A DNA stretch of 64,000 bases from Pseudomonas sp. ANT_J12 (GTDB taxonomy: Bacteria; Pseudomonadota; Gammaproteobacteria; Pseudomonadales; Pseudomonadaceae), in the NCBI RefSeq assembly GCF_008370045.1, contig NZ_VOBN01000024.1, positions 1 through 64,000 on the forward strand. The letters run 5' to 3'. Below are positions 54,297-63,286 of this stretch, piece by piece (position 1 is the stretch's first letter; every line of letters begins with the position of its first letter). The notes below the pieces were generated by a model that worked only from the letters and a program-made list of their open reading frames with translations, was not told the origin of the DNA and searched no databases. Made by a program: the position numbers and the translations under genes.

Positions 54297-54560
54297 GTTT
54301 TCTACAGCCTGAAAAAGGGTATGACCTAACCTCATACCCCCATGACTTTTAATGGTTACAGCCCCGCCAACCCCCAGTGTTAAAAAATCGCAAACCAGCT
54401 CATCAACAACAAAAAAGAGCGTTTGCACAATGACCCAGCCTCACTGCCGCGTCCTCGCCAGCCCCGTGCTGCGCTCTTCGATCCCCGACATTTGCCCCGC
54501 GATCTTCACGATCTGCGTGCGCTTCTGATCACCCAAAAAATCCAAAAAGAGTAATGACCC
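54297..54560. other. Promoter and leader region of the Fae-like gene cluster
   Basis: AT-richer sequence between the REP and the Fae-like gene, with CATACC repeats near 54320-54345 and a 32-codon open frame (54430-54528) described separately. No sigma-70 promoter could be fixed. A GTTACAG-type stretch lies near 54355. Confidence 0.35.
54430..54528 (+). CDS. Possible short leader ORF before the Fae-like gene
   Basis: ATG 54430 to TGA 54528, 32 codons, with an AAGAGCG ribosome-like site 11 bases upstream. The predicted peptide opens MTQPHCRVLASPVLR and contains three Cys (CRV, ICPA, ICV). It precedes the Fae-like gene by 32 bases, in the position of a leader peptide. No family recognised, and such short ORFs arise by chance. 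Confidence 0.3.
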   Translation: MTQPHCRVLASPVLRSSIPDICPAIFTICVRF

Positions 54561-55073
54561 ATGAAAGAACTCGACCTGTACATCGGTGAAGGTTTCGAAG
54601 GCCCGGGCGTGAACGCCGCGCACATCAACATCCTGATCGGCCCGCGCAACGGTCCGGCGGGGCAGGCGTTTGCCAATAGCCTGGCGTCGCCGAGCCAGGG
54701 CCATTGCCCATTCATGGTGATCGCCCAGCCGAACATCCCGGTCAAGCCGATGACCCTTTATGTAAACAAGGCCGCGATCAGCAGTGACTTGCACGGCAAC
54801 GCCACGTGGGGCGCGTCCCAGGCCGGGATCGCCAAGGCTGTTCTGGAAGCATTGCTGGATGGCACGCTGCCGCCGGAAGCCGAGGATGAGTGGGCCATCG
54901 TCACCGCCAACTGGGTCAACCCGGCCTGCGATGACCTCGATGCGGTGTACCTGAACAACTACAACGCCTGCCGCACCGCAATCCGCGCCGCCCTGACCGG
55001 CAAGCCGGAAACCGCGCAACTGGCGGATGTGGTCGATCACATCAGCAACCCTTTCTACACGCCAAAAGCCTGA
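54561..55073 (+). CDS. Formaldehyde-activating-enzyme (Fae) homologue
   Basis: 170 residues. Fae-fold signatures: GEGFEGPGVNAAHINILIG with the catalytic-position His (about residue 21), then GPAGQAFANSLASPSQGHCPF. In methylotrophs Fae joins formaldehyde to tetrahydromethanopterin. Pseudomonads do not make that cofactor, so the substrate here should be another aldehyde. It heads an operon-like run with an aldo/keto reductase (10 bases on), an aldehyde dehydrogenase and a transporter, all suited to aldehyde metabolism. Confidence 0.88.
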   Translation: MKELDLYIGEGFEGPGVNAAHINILIGPRNGPAGQAFANSLASPSQGHCPFMVIAQPNIPVKPMTLYVNKAAISSDLHGNATWGASQAGIAKAVLEALLDGTLPPEAEDEWAIVTANWVNPACDDLDAVYLNNYNACRTAIRAALTGKPETAQLADVVDHISNPFYTPKA

Positions 55074-55083
55074 GGTCCGCGCC

Positions 55084-56118
55084 ATGCAATACATTCGTTT
55101 GGGCAACTCCGGCCTGCAAGTTTCCCGCCTGTGCCTGGGCACCATGAACATGGGCACCCCGGACTGGAAACCGTGGATTTTCGATGAGAAGCAGAGCGAA
55201 CCTATCGTCGCTCACGCCCTCGACAACGGGGTGAACTTCATCGACCTCGCGGACTTCTATTCCGCCGGCGTCGGCGAGGAAGTGGTGGGGCGCATCGTCA
55301 AGCGCCTGGCCCGTCGCGATGACCTGGTGATTACCACCAAAGTCGGCTACGGCACCCGCAACGGCATCAATGCCAGCGGCCATTCGCGCAAGCACATCAT
55401 GGACAGCATCGATGCGTCGCTGAGGCGTCTGGACATGGATTACGTCGACGTCTTCATGCTGCATTACTTCGATGTGAACACTCCGGTCGAGGAAACCATG
55501 AGCGCGATGAACGACATCGTGCGCTCCGGCAAGGCCCGTTACATCGGCGTCTCGACCATGCTCACCGGGCAACTGGCGAAGATCCTCATGGCCTGCGAGC
55601 GCAATGGCTGGGTCAAGCCGATCAACATGCAACTGCAACTGAACTGCGCTTACCGCGAAGAAGAGCGCGAGATGATCCCGTTCTGCCGCGATCAAGGTTT
55701 GGGTGTTTCGGTGTTCAGTCCACTGGCCCGTGGCCTGCTGACCGGCGACGTGCAATCGACCCGCAACCAGACCGACTTCTTCACCCAGCAGATGTACAGC
55801 GACGAAGCCTCGTTCCAGATCGCCCATTCGGTACAGCACGTGGCCCGTGCCCGTGGCGTGTCGAACGCGCAGATCGCCCAGGCCTGGGTCGCTAACCATC
55901 CAGGTGTGGATTGCATGCTGGTCGGCGCCGACACCACCGCGCAGTTCGACAGTGCTTTGGCAGCCTTGGAAACCAAGCTTGACGCCGAAGAACTGCATGA
56001 ACTGGAACGCAACTACACGCCATGCGATGTGATCAACGATTACACCGCCGGCAAACGCATCCTGCGCTCGGCCCGTCCGGGGCTGGAACGCTTCAACTTG
56101 ACCGAGGCCGTGGCATGA
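55084..56118 (+). CDS. Aldo/keto reductase
   Basis: 344 residues from ATG 55084, following GAGGTCCGCGCC. TIM-barrel NADPH oxidoreductase: RLGNSGLQVSRLCLGTMNMG opening, catalytic tetrad positions in FIDLADFYSAG (Asp, Tyr), ITTKVGYG (Lys) and DVFMLHYFD (His), and the late NADP-binding MLVGADTTAQF. The tyrosine context is FYSAG rather than the commoner YG, so a divergent subfamily. Starts 10 bases after the Fae-like gene, and its stop overlaps the dehydrogenase start. Confidence 0.93.
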   Translation: MQYIRLGNSGLQVSRLCLGTMNMGTPDWKPWIFDEKQSEPIVAHALDNGVNFIDLADFYSAGVGEEVVGRIVKRLARRDDLVITTKVGYGTRNGINASGHSRKHIMDSIDASLRRLDMDYVDVFMLHYFDVNTPVEETMSAMNDIVRSGKARYIGVSTMLTGQLAKILMACERNGWVKPINMQLQLNCAYREEEREMIPFCRDQGLGVSVFSPLARGLLTGDVQSTRNQTDFFTQQMYSDEASFQIAHSVQHVARARGVSNAQIAQAWVANHPGVDCMLVGADTTAQFDSALAALETKLDAEELHELERNYTPCDVINDYTAGKRILRSARPGLERFNLTEAVA

Positions 56119-57548
56119 GCGCGCTGATCCGCAATGGCAACTTCATCGATGGCCAATGGTCCAGCGGTGGTCCCACTTATCCGGTGTGGAATCCGGCCAA
56201 CGGTGCCCTTATCACCGAGGTGCAAAAGGCTGGCGCCGAGGAAACCAACCTCGCTATCGCCGCCGCCAATCGGGCGTTGCCGGCCTGGCGCAAACTGACC
56301 GCCAAGGAACGCAGCCAGAAGCTCAAGCGCTGGAGCGAGCTGATGCTGAGCCACCAGAAGGACCTGGCCACCTTGCTTAGCCGCGAACAGGGCAAGCCAT
56401 TGGCTGAAGCCATGGGCGAAGTGGTCTACGCCGCGAGTTTCCTGGAGTGGTTCGCCGAAGAGGCGAAACGCGCTTACGGTGACGTGATCCCGAGCCACAA
56501 GGCCGACGCACGCATCATCGTGGTCAAGGAAGCCATTGGTGTGGTGGCGGCGATCACGCCGTGGAACTTCCCGCTGGCGATGGTCACCCGCAAGGTCGGC
56601 CCGGCCCTGGCGGCGGGCTGCACGATGATCCTCAAACCGTCGGAAGAGACGCCGTTGTCGGCCTTCGCCCTGGCGGTGCTGGCCGAGCAGGCGGGCATTC
56701 CGGCTGGCGTGTTCAACGTCGTTTCCGGTGATGCCGTGGCAATCGGCGGGGCGCTGCAAGCCTCCAGCGTCGTGCGCAAACTGTCGTTCACCGGCTCGAC
56801 CCGAACCGGCAAATTGCTGATGCGCCAGGCCTCGGAAACCTTGAAAAAAGTCTCGCTGGAACTGGGTGGCAACGCGCCGTTCATTGTCTTCGACGATGCG
56901 GATCTGGATGCCGCCGTCAAAGGCGCCATGGCCTCGAAATTCCGCAACACCGGGCAAACCTGTGTCTGCGTCAACCGCTTCTTTATCCAGGACGGCGTCT
57001 ACGAAGCCTTCACCGGCAAACTCGCCGAAGCGGTCGCGGCGATGCGCGTCGGCAGTGCCCTGGACGGTGAAACCGAGCAAGGCCCGCTGATCAACGCCGC
57101 TGCCTTGGCCAAGGTTGAACTGCATGTCGGTGATGCGTTGGAGAAGGGCGCTACGTTGCTGTGCGGTGGCCGCCGCCATGCCCTGGGCGGCACGTTCTAC
57201 GAGCCGACCATCCTCACCGACGCCAACAGCGACATGCTGATTGCCCAGGATGAAACCTTCGGCCCGGTGGCCGCGTGCTTCCGCTTCAAGGACGAAGCCG
57301 AAGTGTTGCAACGGGCCAACGACACGCCGTACGGCTTGTCGGCGTACTTCTACAGCCGCGACATCGGCCGCGTCTGGCGCATGGCCGAAGGCCTGGAAGC
57401 GGGCATGGTCGGGATCAACGAAGGGATCATCTCCACGGAAGTCGCGCCGTTTGGCGGCATCAAGGAATCGGGCCTCGGTCGCGAAGGCTCCAAGTACGGC
57501 CTGGAAGACTACCTGGAAATCAAATACCTGTTGATGGGCGGGCTCTAA
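56115..57548 (+). CDS. NAD(P)-dependent aldehyde dehydrogenase, succinate-semialdehyde type
   Basis: 477 residues from ATG 56115 (ATGA overlap with the aldo/keto reductase). ALDH signatures: PWNFPLAMVTRKVGPALAAG, catalytic Glu in LSLELGGNAPFIVF-type stretch, catalytic Cys in FRNTGQTCVCVNRF (about residue 281), and the C-terminal FGGIKESGLGREGSKYGLEDY. Closest by these motifs to GabD-like succinate-semialdehyde dehydrogenases, which oxidise the aldehyde to acid in the cytoplasm. In this operon it would oxidise the aldehyde handled by the Fae-like and reductase proteins. Confidence 0.94.
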   Translation: MSALIRNGNFIDGQWSSGGPTYPVWNPANGALITEVQKAGAEETNLAIAAANRALPAWRKLTAKERSQKLKRWSELMLSHQKDLATLLSREQGKPLAEAMGEVVYAASFLEWFAEEAKRAYGDVIPSHKADARIIVVKEAIGVVAAITPWNFPLAMVTRKVGPALAAGCTMILKPSEETPLSAFALAVLAEQAGIPAGVFNVVSGDAVAIGGALQASSVVRKLSFTGSTRTGKLLMRQASETLKKVSLELGGNAPFIVFDDADLDAAVKGAMASKFRNTGQTCVCVNRFFIQDGVYEAFTGKLAEAVAAMRVGSALDGETEQGPLINAAALAKVELHVGDALEKGATLLCGGRRHALGGTFYEPTILTDANSDMLIAQDETFGPVAACFRFKDEAEVLQRANDTPYGLSAYFYSRDIGRVWRMAEGLEAGMVGINEGIISTEVAPFGGIKESGLGREGSKYGLEDYLEIKYLLMGGL

Positions 57549-57566
57549 CACCCCCACCCATAACCC

Positions 57567-57658
57567 CTGTGGGAGCGGGCTTGCTCGCGAAGGCGTCGGG
57601 TCAGTCGATACATGTGTTGGCTGACACACCGCCTTCGCGAGCAAGCCCGCTCCCACAG
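57567..57658. repeat. REP pair, TGTGGGAGC class
   Basis: CTGTGGGAGCGGGCTTGCTC (57567) and the inverse arm ending GCCCGCTCCCACAG (57658) around about 40 bases. Between the dehydrogenase and the MFS gene; could separate their transcripts. Confidence 0.93.
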
Positions 57659-57739
57659 GTCCCACAGGGTTCACCGGTTTCATCAGAGCAAAAACGACCG
57701 GTTTCATTTCTCCGTCAATAACAACAACTGGAGACGAAC

Positions 57740-59104
57740 ATGTCCGCTCAATCGATAAAGATCGACGACCTGCCCATCGGGCGCTTTCATCTCAAAATCG
57801 CCGGGCTGACGTTCGGCGCGCATTTCACCGACGGCTACATCCTCGGCCTGATCGGCATAGCCTTCACCCTGCTCAGCCCACAGATGCACCTCGACGCTTT
57901 CTGGCAAGGCCTGATCGGTGCCTCGGCGCTGATCGGCCTGTTTCTCGGCAGCCTGTTCTTCGGGTGGATCTCTGACAAGGTTGGCCGGCAGAAAATCTTC
58001 CTGGTCAGTTTTGTGCTGATCACCATCGCCTCGCTGATGCAGTTCTACGCCGAAACCGCGCTGCAATTATTTCTGTGCCGGGTGCTGATCGGCATTGGCC
58101 TGGGCGGTGACTTCAGCGTCGGCCACGCCATGCTCGCCGAGTTCTCGCCGAAGAAGCATCGCGGCGTGCTGCTCGGTTCGTTCAGCGTGATCTGGACCTT
58201 CGGCTACGTCGCCGCGACCTTCGTCGGCACGGCGATGCTCAACCTCGGCGATGATGCCTGGCGCTGGATGCTGGCCTCGTCGGCGATCCCGGCGGCGTTG
58301 ATCCTGATCGCCCGCATCGGCACACCCGAGTCGCCGCGTTGGCTGGTCAATCAGGGCCGCATCGCCGAAGCCCGGGCCATCGTCAAGAAACACCTGGGGG
58401 ACAACGTCGAACTCGACGAAACCCGCTCCACCGAAACCCGCTCCGGCTACGCGGTGCTGTTCAGCCGTGAATACCGCAAGCGCACCGCGTTCAATTGCCT
58501 GTTCTTCGTGTGCATCGTGATGCCGTACTTTGCGATCTACACCTTCCTGCCCTCGATCTTGCAGAAGATGGGCCTGGCCGAAGGCTTTGGCACGGAGCTG
58601 ATGCTGAACCTGCTGCTGATCCTCGGCGCGTTGACTGGCATCTGGTGTACCGTGAAATTCTCGCGCCGGGGCTTCCTGATCAACTCGTTCATCATCCTCG
58701 CGGTGGCGTTGTTTCTGTTGGCGGTATTGCCGGGCAGCGCGGCGTTCCTGATGGTGTTGGTGTTCGGCCTGTTCACCCTGGTGTTGTCGGCGGTGAGCAA
58801 TTTGGTCGGCGTATTCCCGGCCGAGAGTTTTCCGACCGAAGTGCGCGCTAGCGGGATTGGTTTGGCCACGGCCGTGAGTCGCTTGGGCTCGGCGGTCAGC
58901 ACCTTCCTGCTGCCGGTGAGCGTGGCGGGGATCGGCCTGAGCCCGACCATGGGCATCCTGGCGGCGATCCTGGCACTGGGCGCGATGATTTCCTGGGCCT
59001 GGGCGCCGGAGACCAAATCCCTGACCTTGAGCCAGGCGTGCAAGGCGCAGAGTCCGGTGGAGAGTGGGGCGCCTGTCACGGTGAAAGTCGCAGCCCCGAT
59101 CTGA
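57740..59104 (+). CDS. MFS metabolite:proton symporter
   Basis: 454 residues, twelve membrane helices. Sugar-porter/MHS signature after helix two (GWISDKVGRQKIF) and the loop RVLIGIGLGGDFSVGHAMLAEFSPKKHRG. Inner-membrane uptake of an organic acid or sugar, not readable further. ATG 57740 follows CTGGAG. It follows the Fae/AKR/ALDH run and is probably its uptake system. Confidence 0.92.
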   Translation: MSAQSIKIDDLPIGRFHLKIAGLTFGAHFTDGYILGLIGIAFTLLSPQMHLDAFWQGLIGASALIGLFLGSLFFGWISDKVGRQKIFLVSFVLITIASLMQFYAETALQLFLCRVLIGIGLGGDFSVGHAMLAEFSPKKHRGVLLGSFSVIWTFGYVAATFVGTAMLNLGDDAWRWMLASSAIPAALILIARIGTPESPRWLVNQGRIAEARAIVKKHLGDNVELDETRSTETRSGYAVLFSREYRKRTAFNCLFFVCIVMPYFAIYTFLPSILQKMGLAEGFGTELMLNLLLILGALTGIWCTVKFSRRGFLINSFIILAVALFLLAVLPGSAAFLMVLVFGLFTLVLSAVSNLVGVFPAESFPTEVRASGIGLATAVSRLGSAVSTFLLPVSVAGIGLSPTMGILAAILALGAMISWAWAPETKSLTLSQACKAQSPVESGAPVTVKVAAPI

Positions 59105-59109
59105 AGCAT

Positions 59110-59216
59110 GATCGTTCCCACGCTCTGCGTGGGAATGCCTCAATGGACGCTCTGCGTCCGCTTGTGGGACGCGGAGCGTCCCTGGCTGCATCCCCACGCA
59201 GAGCGTGGGAACGATC
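59110..59216. repeat. Nested palindrome, GATCGTTCCCACGC class repeat
   Basis: Outer arms GATCGTTCCCACGCTCTGCG (59110) and its complement ending GTGGGAACGATC (59216), with a second inner palindrome (GGACGCTCTGCGTCC / GGACGCGGAGCGTCC) between them. A different repeat class from the TGTGGGAGC REPs. Confidence 0.88.
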
Positions 59217-59234
59217 AATGCAAACTGACACACC

Positions 59235-59262
59235 GCCTTCGCGAGCAAGCCCGCTCCCACAG
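59235..59262. repeat. Solitary REP arm, TGTGGGAGC class
   Basis: GCCTTCGCGAGCAAGCCCGC followed by TCCCACAG. Only one arm is present; the partner arm is missing. Confidence 0.8.
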
Positions 59263-59277
59263 GGGAATTGCGGTGTT

Positions 59278-60153
59278 TCAGGGATTGCTGACGAGTCCCA
59301 GCCACTCGGTAAACAACCGCACCTTCGATAACCCCTGTTTGTCGTTCGCCACATCCAGCCAATACCCATACGGCCCGACCACTTCCACCGGGGTGATCGG
59401 CAGCAGGCTGCCAACGGCCAGTTCCTTTTCGATCATCTGCCGGTCAATCACCGCCAAACCACCCCCGGCCAGCGCCGTGTGGATCACCTGGTCCAGGGTG
59501 CTGAATTCCAGCCCTTGCCCCGCATCGATATCGTCACGGCCCATCGCCGCCAGCCAGTTTTCCCAGACCTTCAAGCGCTTGCCGTCGTGCAGGATGTGCA
59601 GCAAGGGAAACTGTCGCAGGTCCGGCGGTTGGCCATTGACGAACAGCTCCGGGCTGGCCACCGCCATGTGCCGTTCCATCACCAGTAACTGGCTGCTGCA
59701 ATGGCTGGCGGCTTCGAGGCCGAAGCGGATGTGGCAGTCGATTTCCGCGAGGTTGTCGTGGCCGCTCTGGTTGGTCACGCTGAGGCTGATGTCCGGGTAG
59801 CGTTGGCAGAACGCGCGCAGGTGCGCCGACAACCAGCGCGTGGCCCAGGTCGGTGGCGCGACGATGCGCAGGCGTTGGCGCAGGTTGGGCACGCGCACCG
59901 CTTGCAGGGCGCGTTCGAGGTGGTCGAAAGCGTCGCTCAGTTGCGGGGAGAGGGCGAGGCCGGTTTCGGTCAGGGACAGGCCTTGGGGCGTGCGGATGAA
60001 CAATGCCACGCCGAGGTAATCTTCGAGTTGCTTGATCTGCCGGCTGACCGCGCCTTGGGTGACGTTCAAACCCAGCGCTGCCTGGCTGAAACTGCGATGC
60101 CGGGCAACTTCTTCGAAGACACGCAGCATGTTGAGCGAGGGCAGTTGACGCAT
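59278..60153 (-). CDS. LysR family transcriptional regulator (GcvA-like)
   Basis: 291 residues from ATG 60153; conservation begins at MRQLPSLNMLRVFEEVARHRSF, then ALGLNVTQGAVSRQIKQLED completes the helix-turn-helix. The effector domain shows LRIVAPPTWATRWLSAHLRAF, of the GcvA/TrpI group. It converges on the MFS gene and lies 216 bases from the porin gene, so it may control either neighbour. Confidence 0.92.
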   Translation of the reverse strand: MRQLPSLNMLRVFEEVARHRSFSQAALGLNVTQGAVSRQIKQLEDYLGVALFIRTPQGLSLTETGLALSPQLSDAFDHLERALQAVRVPNLRQRLRIVAPPTWATRWLSAHLRAFCQRYPDISLSVTNQSGHDNLAEIDCHIRFGLEAASHCSSQLLVMERHMAVASPELFVNGQPPDLRQFPLLHILHDGKRLKVWENWLAAMGRDDIDAGQGLEFSTLDQVIHTALAGGGLAVIDRQMIEKELAVGSLLPITPVEVVGPYGYWLDVANDKQGLSKVRLFTEWLGLVSNP

Positions 60154-60273
60154 GAAAGGGTGGCTCCGCACCTGGCGCCGATTCGGGCCGGGTTTATTGT
60201 TTTTGGCGAATGTTCTGTAGGGCGTATCTGACTCCTGTGGCAGGGGCTGATGCAAGTGTTGTTTGGGCTAAAG

Positions 60274-60341
60274 TCTTCGCGAGCAAGCCCGCTCCCACAT
60301 TGGAATGCGGTCCACTGTGGGAGCGGGCTTGCTCGCGAATA
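60274..60341. repeat. REP pair, TGTGGGAGC class
   Basis: TCTTCGCGAGCAAGCCCGCT (60274) and the inverse arm from 60316 (TGTGGGAGCGGGCTTGCTCG) to 60341 enclose about 15 bases. Between the porin stop and the LysR start. Confidence 0.92.
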
Positions 60342-60369
60342 GGCCTTCAAAAGCGCCACAAATCCCGGA

Positions 60370-61557
60370 TCAGAAGTAATACCCGATGTTCATGTACAAC
60401 TGATTCTCCCAATGATCAGTCCCGCCAGCCCCCAGGCTCTGGGTGTAGCTGCTGCCACCGATGTACGGGTCATTCTTGCCATACAGCCACTCCGTCGCGA
60501 TCCACAATTTGCTGAAGGAAAACGACGTCCCGAGGATCATCCGCTGCGAGGTCTTGAACTCATCAGCGGATTTGTCGAAGGCGCTGTAGTTGGCGTACAG
60601 CTTCACGCCGCTGATCTGATCAAACAGGTACTTACCGCCGATGTCGTAGCTCAGGTCGGCAACGTACAGATTGCCGCGACTGGCGACGTTGTAGGTGCCG
60701 TCGTAGCCGCCCAGGGTCACCACTTCATCGGTGCCGGCGTTGCGCGGCGACATCTGCTGCCGCGCCGCTTGCAGTTGCACGCCCCACGGGCCGTTCTTGC
60801 CCAGGTAGTGCACGGCCACGGCGTTGCGCCGGCCGTCGTTGTCGGTGTCCTTGTTCTCCAGGGTCGAGGTCAGGCCCGAAATGCCCACTTCGGATTTCCA
60901 CGGCCCCAGGTCCAGGGCCTTGGCCACCCGCAGCACCACAGTGTTGCGTTCCTGGTTGTCACTGCCGTCGCCCACGTAGCTGTCGGCGCCGGACACCACG
61001 CTGGAATAGGTCACGCCCTTGCTGGTGCCTTTGCCTTGCCACGCCGGGCGCAGGTAGTAGCCGGCCTGGATATTCCAGTCGCCGCTTTGCTGGATGTACT
61101 TGGCGCCGACCTGTTGCACATCTTCCAGGCCGATGACGTTGCCCAGGGTTTCGTAAAAGGTGCTGCCGAAGTACGGCTGCAAGCCAAACGGTATCGTGTT
61201 CAAACCCACTTGAATTTGCTGGTCGGGGTTGAACTTGTAACCGGCCCAGGCGAACTTGGCGAACTGGATATCGCCGTAGTTCTTGGTGTACTGGTAAGGG
61301 TAGGAGCGCCCGTAGAAGCGGTATTGCGCTTCACCGATCCAGGTGTCGGAGTTGTACTTGGCGCTGAGAAACACGGTGTCCAGGCCGAACTTCTGAATGT
61401 CGCGATCCGGGTCATAGTCCCAACGCGCGCGGATGGCGCCGCCGAGGTCGAGGTTGTCGGTGACCTGCACCGCCATGGCCGGCGCCGCGAAGGCGCCGAG
61501 CAGCGGAATGAGAGCGATGGAACGGACCGCAAGTGGGGTGGTTGTGCGCACAGTCAT
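60370..61557 (-). CDS. Outer-membrane porin-like beta-barrel protein
   Basis: 395 residues. The signal peptide (SIALIPLLGAFAAPAMA) precedes an all-beta mature part with alternating hydrophobic strands (LDLGGAIRARWDYD, IQVGLNTIPFGLQPYFG, NIQAGYYLRP) and ends in Tyr-Tyr-Phe, as outer-membrane barrels do. It is not a clear OprD or OprB match, so the substrate is open. It is the last gene of the minus-strand ABC importer run, 80 bases after the ATPase gene, and probably provides outer-membrane entry for the same solute. Confidence 0.85.
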   Translation of the reverse strand: MTVRTTTPLAVRSIALIPLLGAFAAPAMAVQVTDNLDLGGAIRARWDYDPDRDIQKFGLDTVFLSAKYNSDTWIGEAQYRFYGRSYPYQYTKNYGDIQFAKFAWAGYKFNPDQQIQVGLNTIPFGLQPYFGSTFYETLGNVIGLEDVQQVGAKYIQQSGDWNIQAGYYLRPAWQGKGTSKGVTYSSVVSGADSYVGDGSDNQERNTVVLRVAKALDLGPWKSEVGISGLTSTLENKDTDNDGRRNAVAVHYLGKNGPWGVQLQAARQQMSPRNAGTDEVVTLGGYDGTYNVASRGNLYVADLSYDIGGKYLFDQISGVKLYANYSAFDKSADEFKTSQRMILGTSFSFSKLWIATEWLYGKNDPYIGGSSYTQSLGAGGTDHWENQLYMNIGYYF

Positions 61558-61637
61558 ACTCCTGATTTTTTAGTTATGGTTGGCAACAGCAGCCCATGCC
61601 GCAGCGAACGCTGCGACCTGGGGAAAGGGTTATTGAC

Positions 61638-63284
61638 TCAGTTGGCCTGAGGTCGGATCAGCCTCAGCGGTGGTTCAGCGACGGGCACCACCGGTATCGC
61701 CGAAGCGCCGGGCGCCGCCGCGAGCAGGGTCTGGGTGTAGGCGTTTTGCGGGCGCAACAGCACCTGTTGCGCGGTGCCGTATTCCACCACTTCACCCTGG
61801 CGCATCACTGCGATGTAGTCGCTGATCTGCGCCGCCACCCGCAGGTCGTGGGTGATGAACAAGATGCTCAGGTTGAAACGCTGTTGCAGCTCGGCCAGCA
61901 ACTCCAGCACCTGTTTTTGCACCGACACGTCCAGCGCCGAGACGCTTTCATCGGCGATCAACACTTCCGGGCGCATGGCCAGGGCGCGGGCGATGCCGAT
62001 GCGCTGGCGCTGGCCACCGGAAAACTGCCGTGGCTTGCGCTTGAGGGCGTCGCGCTTGAGCCCGACCTGCTCCAGCAAATCGCCGGCCTCGGTCCAGGCA
62101 TCCTTGGCTGACAACCCGCGCAATTGCGCGGCGCGGGCGATGATGTCGCCGACCCTGTGCCGTGGATTCAGCGAACCGTACGGGTCCTGGAAAATCATCT
62201 GGATCCGCCGCCGATTGGCCGCCAGCGCCGAGCCGCGCAAGGCCAGGAAATCCGTGTCACCGACCCAGACGTGGCCGCTATCGCTTTCCACCAGCCGAAT
62301 CGCCGCTTTGACCAGGGTGCTTTTGCCCGAGCCGGACTCACCGACAATCGCCAAGGTCTTGCCCCGTGGCAGTTGCAGCGACACATCCTTCAGCGCCGGC
62401 ACCAAACGCCCGCCGACGTTGTAGGTCTTGGTCAGATGCTCGATGCGCAACGCCATCTCACCGTCGGCACACGGCACGTGCAGCTCCGGGTGCAACGCCG
62501 GCACGGCCGCAATCAGCTTGCGAGTGTAGGGGTGATTTGGCGCGTTGAGCACTTGATCGCGCTCGCCGATTTCCACCAGCACACCGCCCTCCATGACGGC
62601 GATGCGGTCGGCGATTTCCGCGACCACACCGAAGTCGTGGGTGATGAACAGAATGCCGTGCTGACCGCGACCCCGCAGGTCGCGCACCAGTTTCAGCACC
62701 TGGGCCTGAGTGGTCACGTCCAGGGCTGTGGTCGGTTCGTCGGCGATCAGCAAATCCGGGTTCATCGCCAATGCCATGGCAATCACCACCCGTTGGCATT
62801 GGCCGCCGGAGAGCTGATGCGGGAAGCTGTTGGCGATCCGAGGCGGGTCGGGCAATTGGGTGGAGTCGAGCAGGGCGAGCATGCGTTCGCGACGCTCGGC
62901 AGCAGGCATCGTTGGTGCGTGAATATCGAAGATTTCCTCGACCTGCTGACCGATGCGAATCGCCGGGTTCAGCGCCGCCATCGGCTCCTGGAAAATCATC
63001 GCGATGCGGTTGCCACGCAAGCGGCGCAGGGCGTTTTCATCCATGCGGCAGATGTCGTCGCCAAGGAAATCGATCACCCCTTCGCTGTGGCGCAGGCCCT
63101 TGGCGTAGTCGCCCATGATCGCCGCCGACAACACAGATTTACCGGAGCCGGACTCGCCGATCACACAGAGGATTTCACCCTTGCGCACGTCCAGGCTGAT
63201 GCCTTTGACCGCGTGGCTGCGGTCGGCGCCGGCGGGCAGTTCGATGGACAGGTTCTCAACCTTTAAGACTTGTTGTTGGCTCAT
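61638..63284 (-). CDS. Fused double ATPase of a peptide-type ABC importer (DppDF/GsiA-like)
   Basis: 548 residues from ATG 63284. Two complete nucleotide-binding domains in one chain: Walker A GESGSGKSVLSAA and GESGSGKSTLVKAA, signatures LSGGQCQRVVIAMAL and FSGGQRQRIGIARAL, Walker B DLLIADEPTTALD and EVLIADESVSALD. DppD and DppF are usually separate; GsiA-type proteins fuse them. It drives dipeptide, nickel or glutathione-like uptake. The permease stop lies two bases upstream of this ATG, so the genes form one operon. Confidence 0.95.
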   Translation of the reverse strand: MSQQQVLKVENLSIELPAGADRSHAVKGISLDVRKGEILCVIGESGSGKSVLSAAIMGDYAKGLRHSEGVIDFLGDDICRMDENALRRLRGNRIAMIFQEPMAALNPAIRIGQQVEEIFDIHAPTMPAAERRERMLALLDSTQLPDPPRIANSFPHQLSGGQCQRVVIAMALAMNPDLLIADEPTTALDVTTQAQVLKLVRDLRGRGQHGILFITHDFGVVAEIADRIAVMEGGVLVEIGERDQVLNAPNHPYTRKLIAAVPALHPELHVPCADGEMALRIEHLTKTYNVGGRLVPALKDVSLQLPRGKTLAIVGESGSGKSTLVKAAIRLVESDSGHVWVGDTDFLALRGSALAANRRRIQMIFQDPYGSLNPRHRVGDIIARAAQLRGLSAKDAWTEAGDLLEQVGLKRDALKRKPRQFSGGQRQRIGIARALAMRPEVLIADESVSALDVSVQKQVLELLAELQQRFNLSILFITHDLRVAAQISDYIAVMRQGEVVEYGTAQQVLLRPQNAYTQTLLAAAPGASAIPVVPVAEPPLRLIRPQAN

Positions 63285-63286
63285 GC

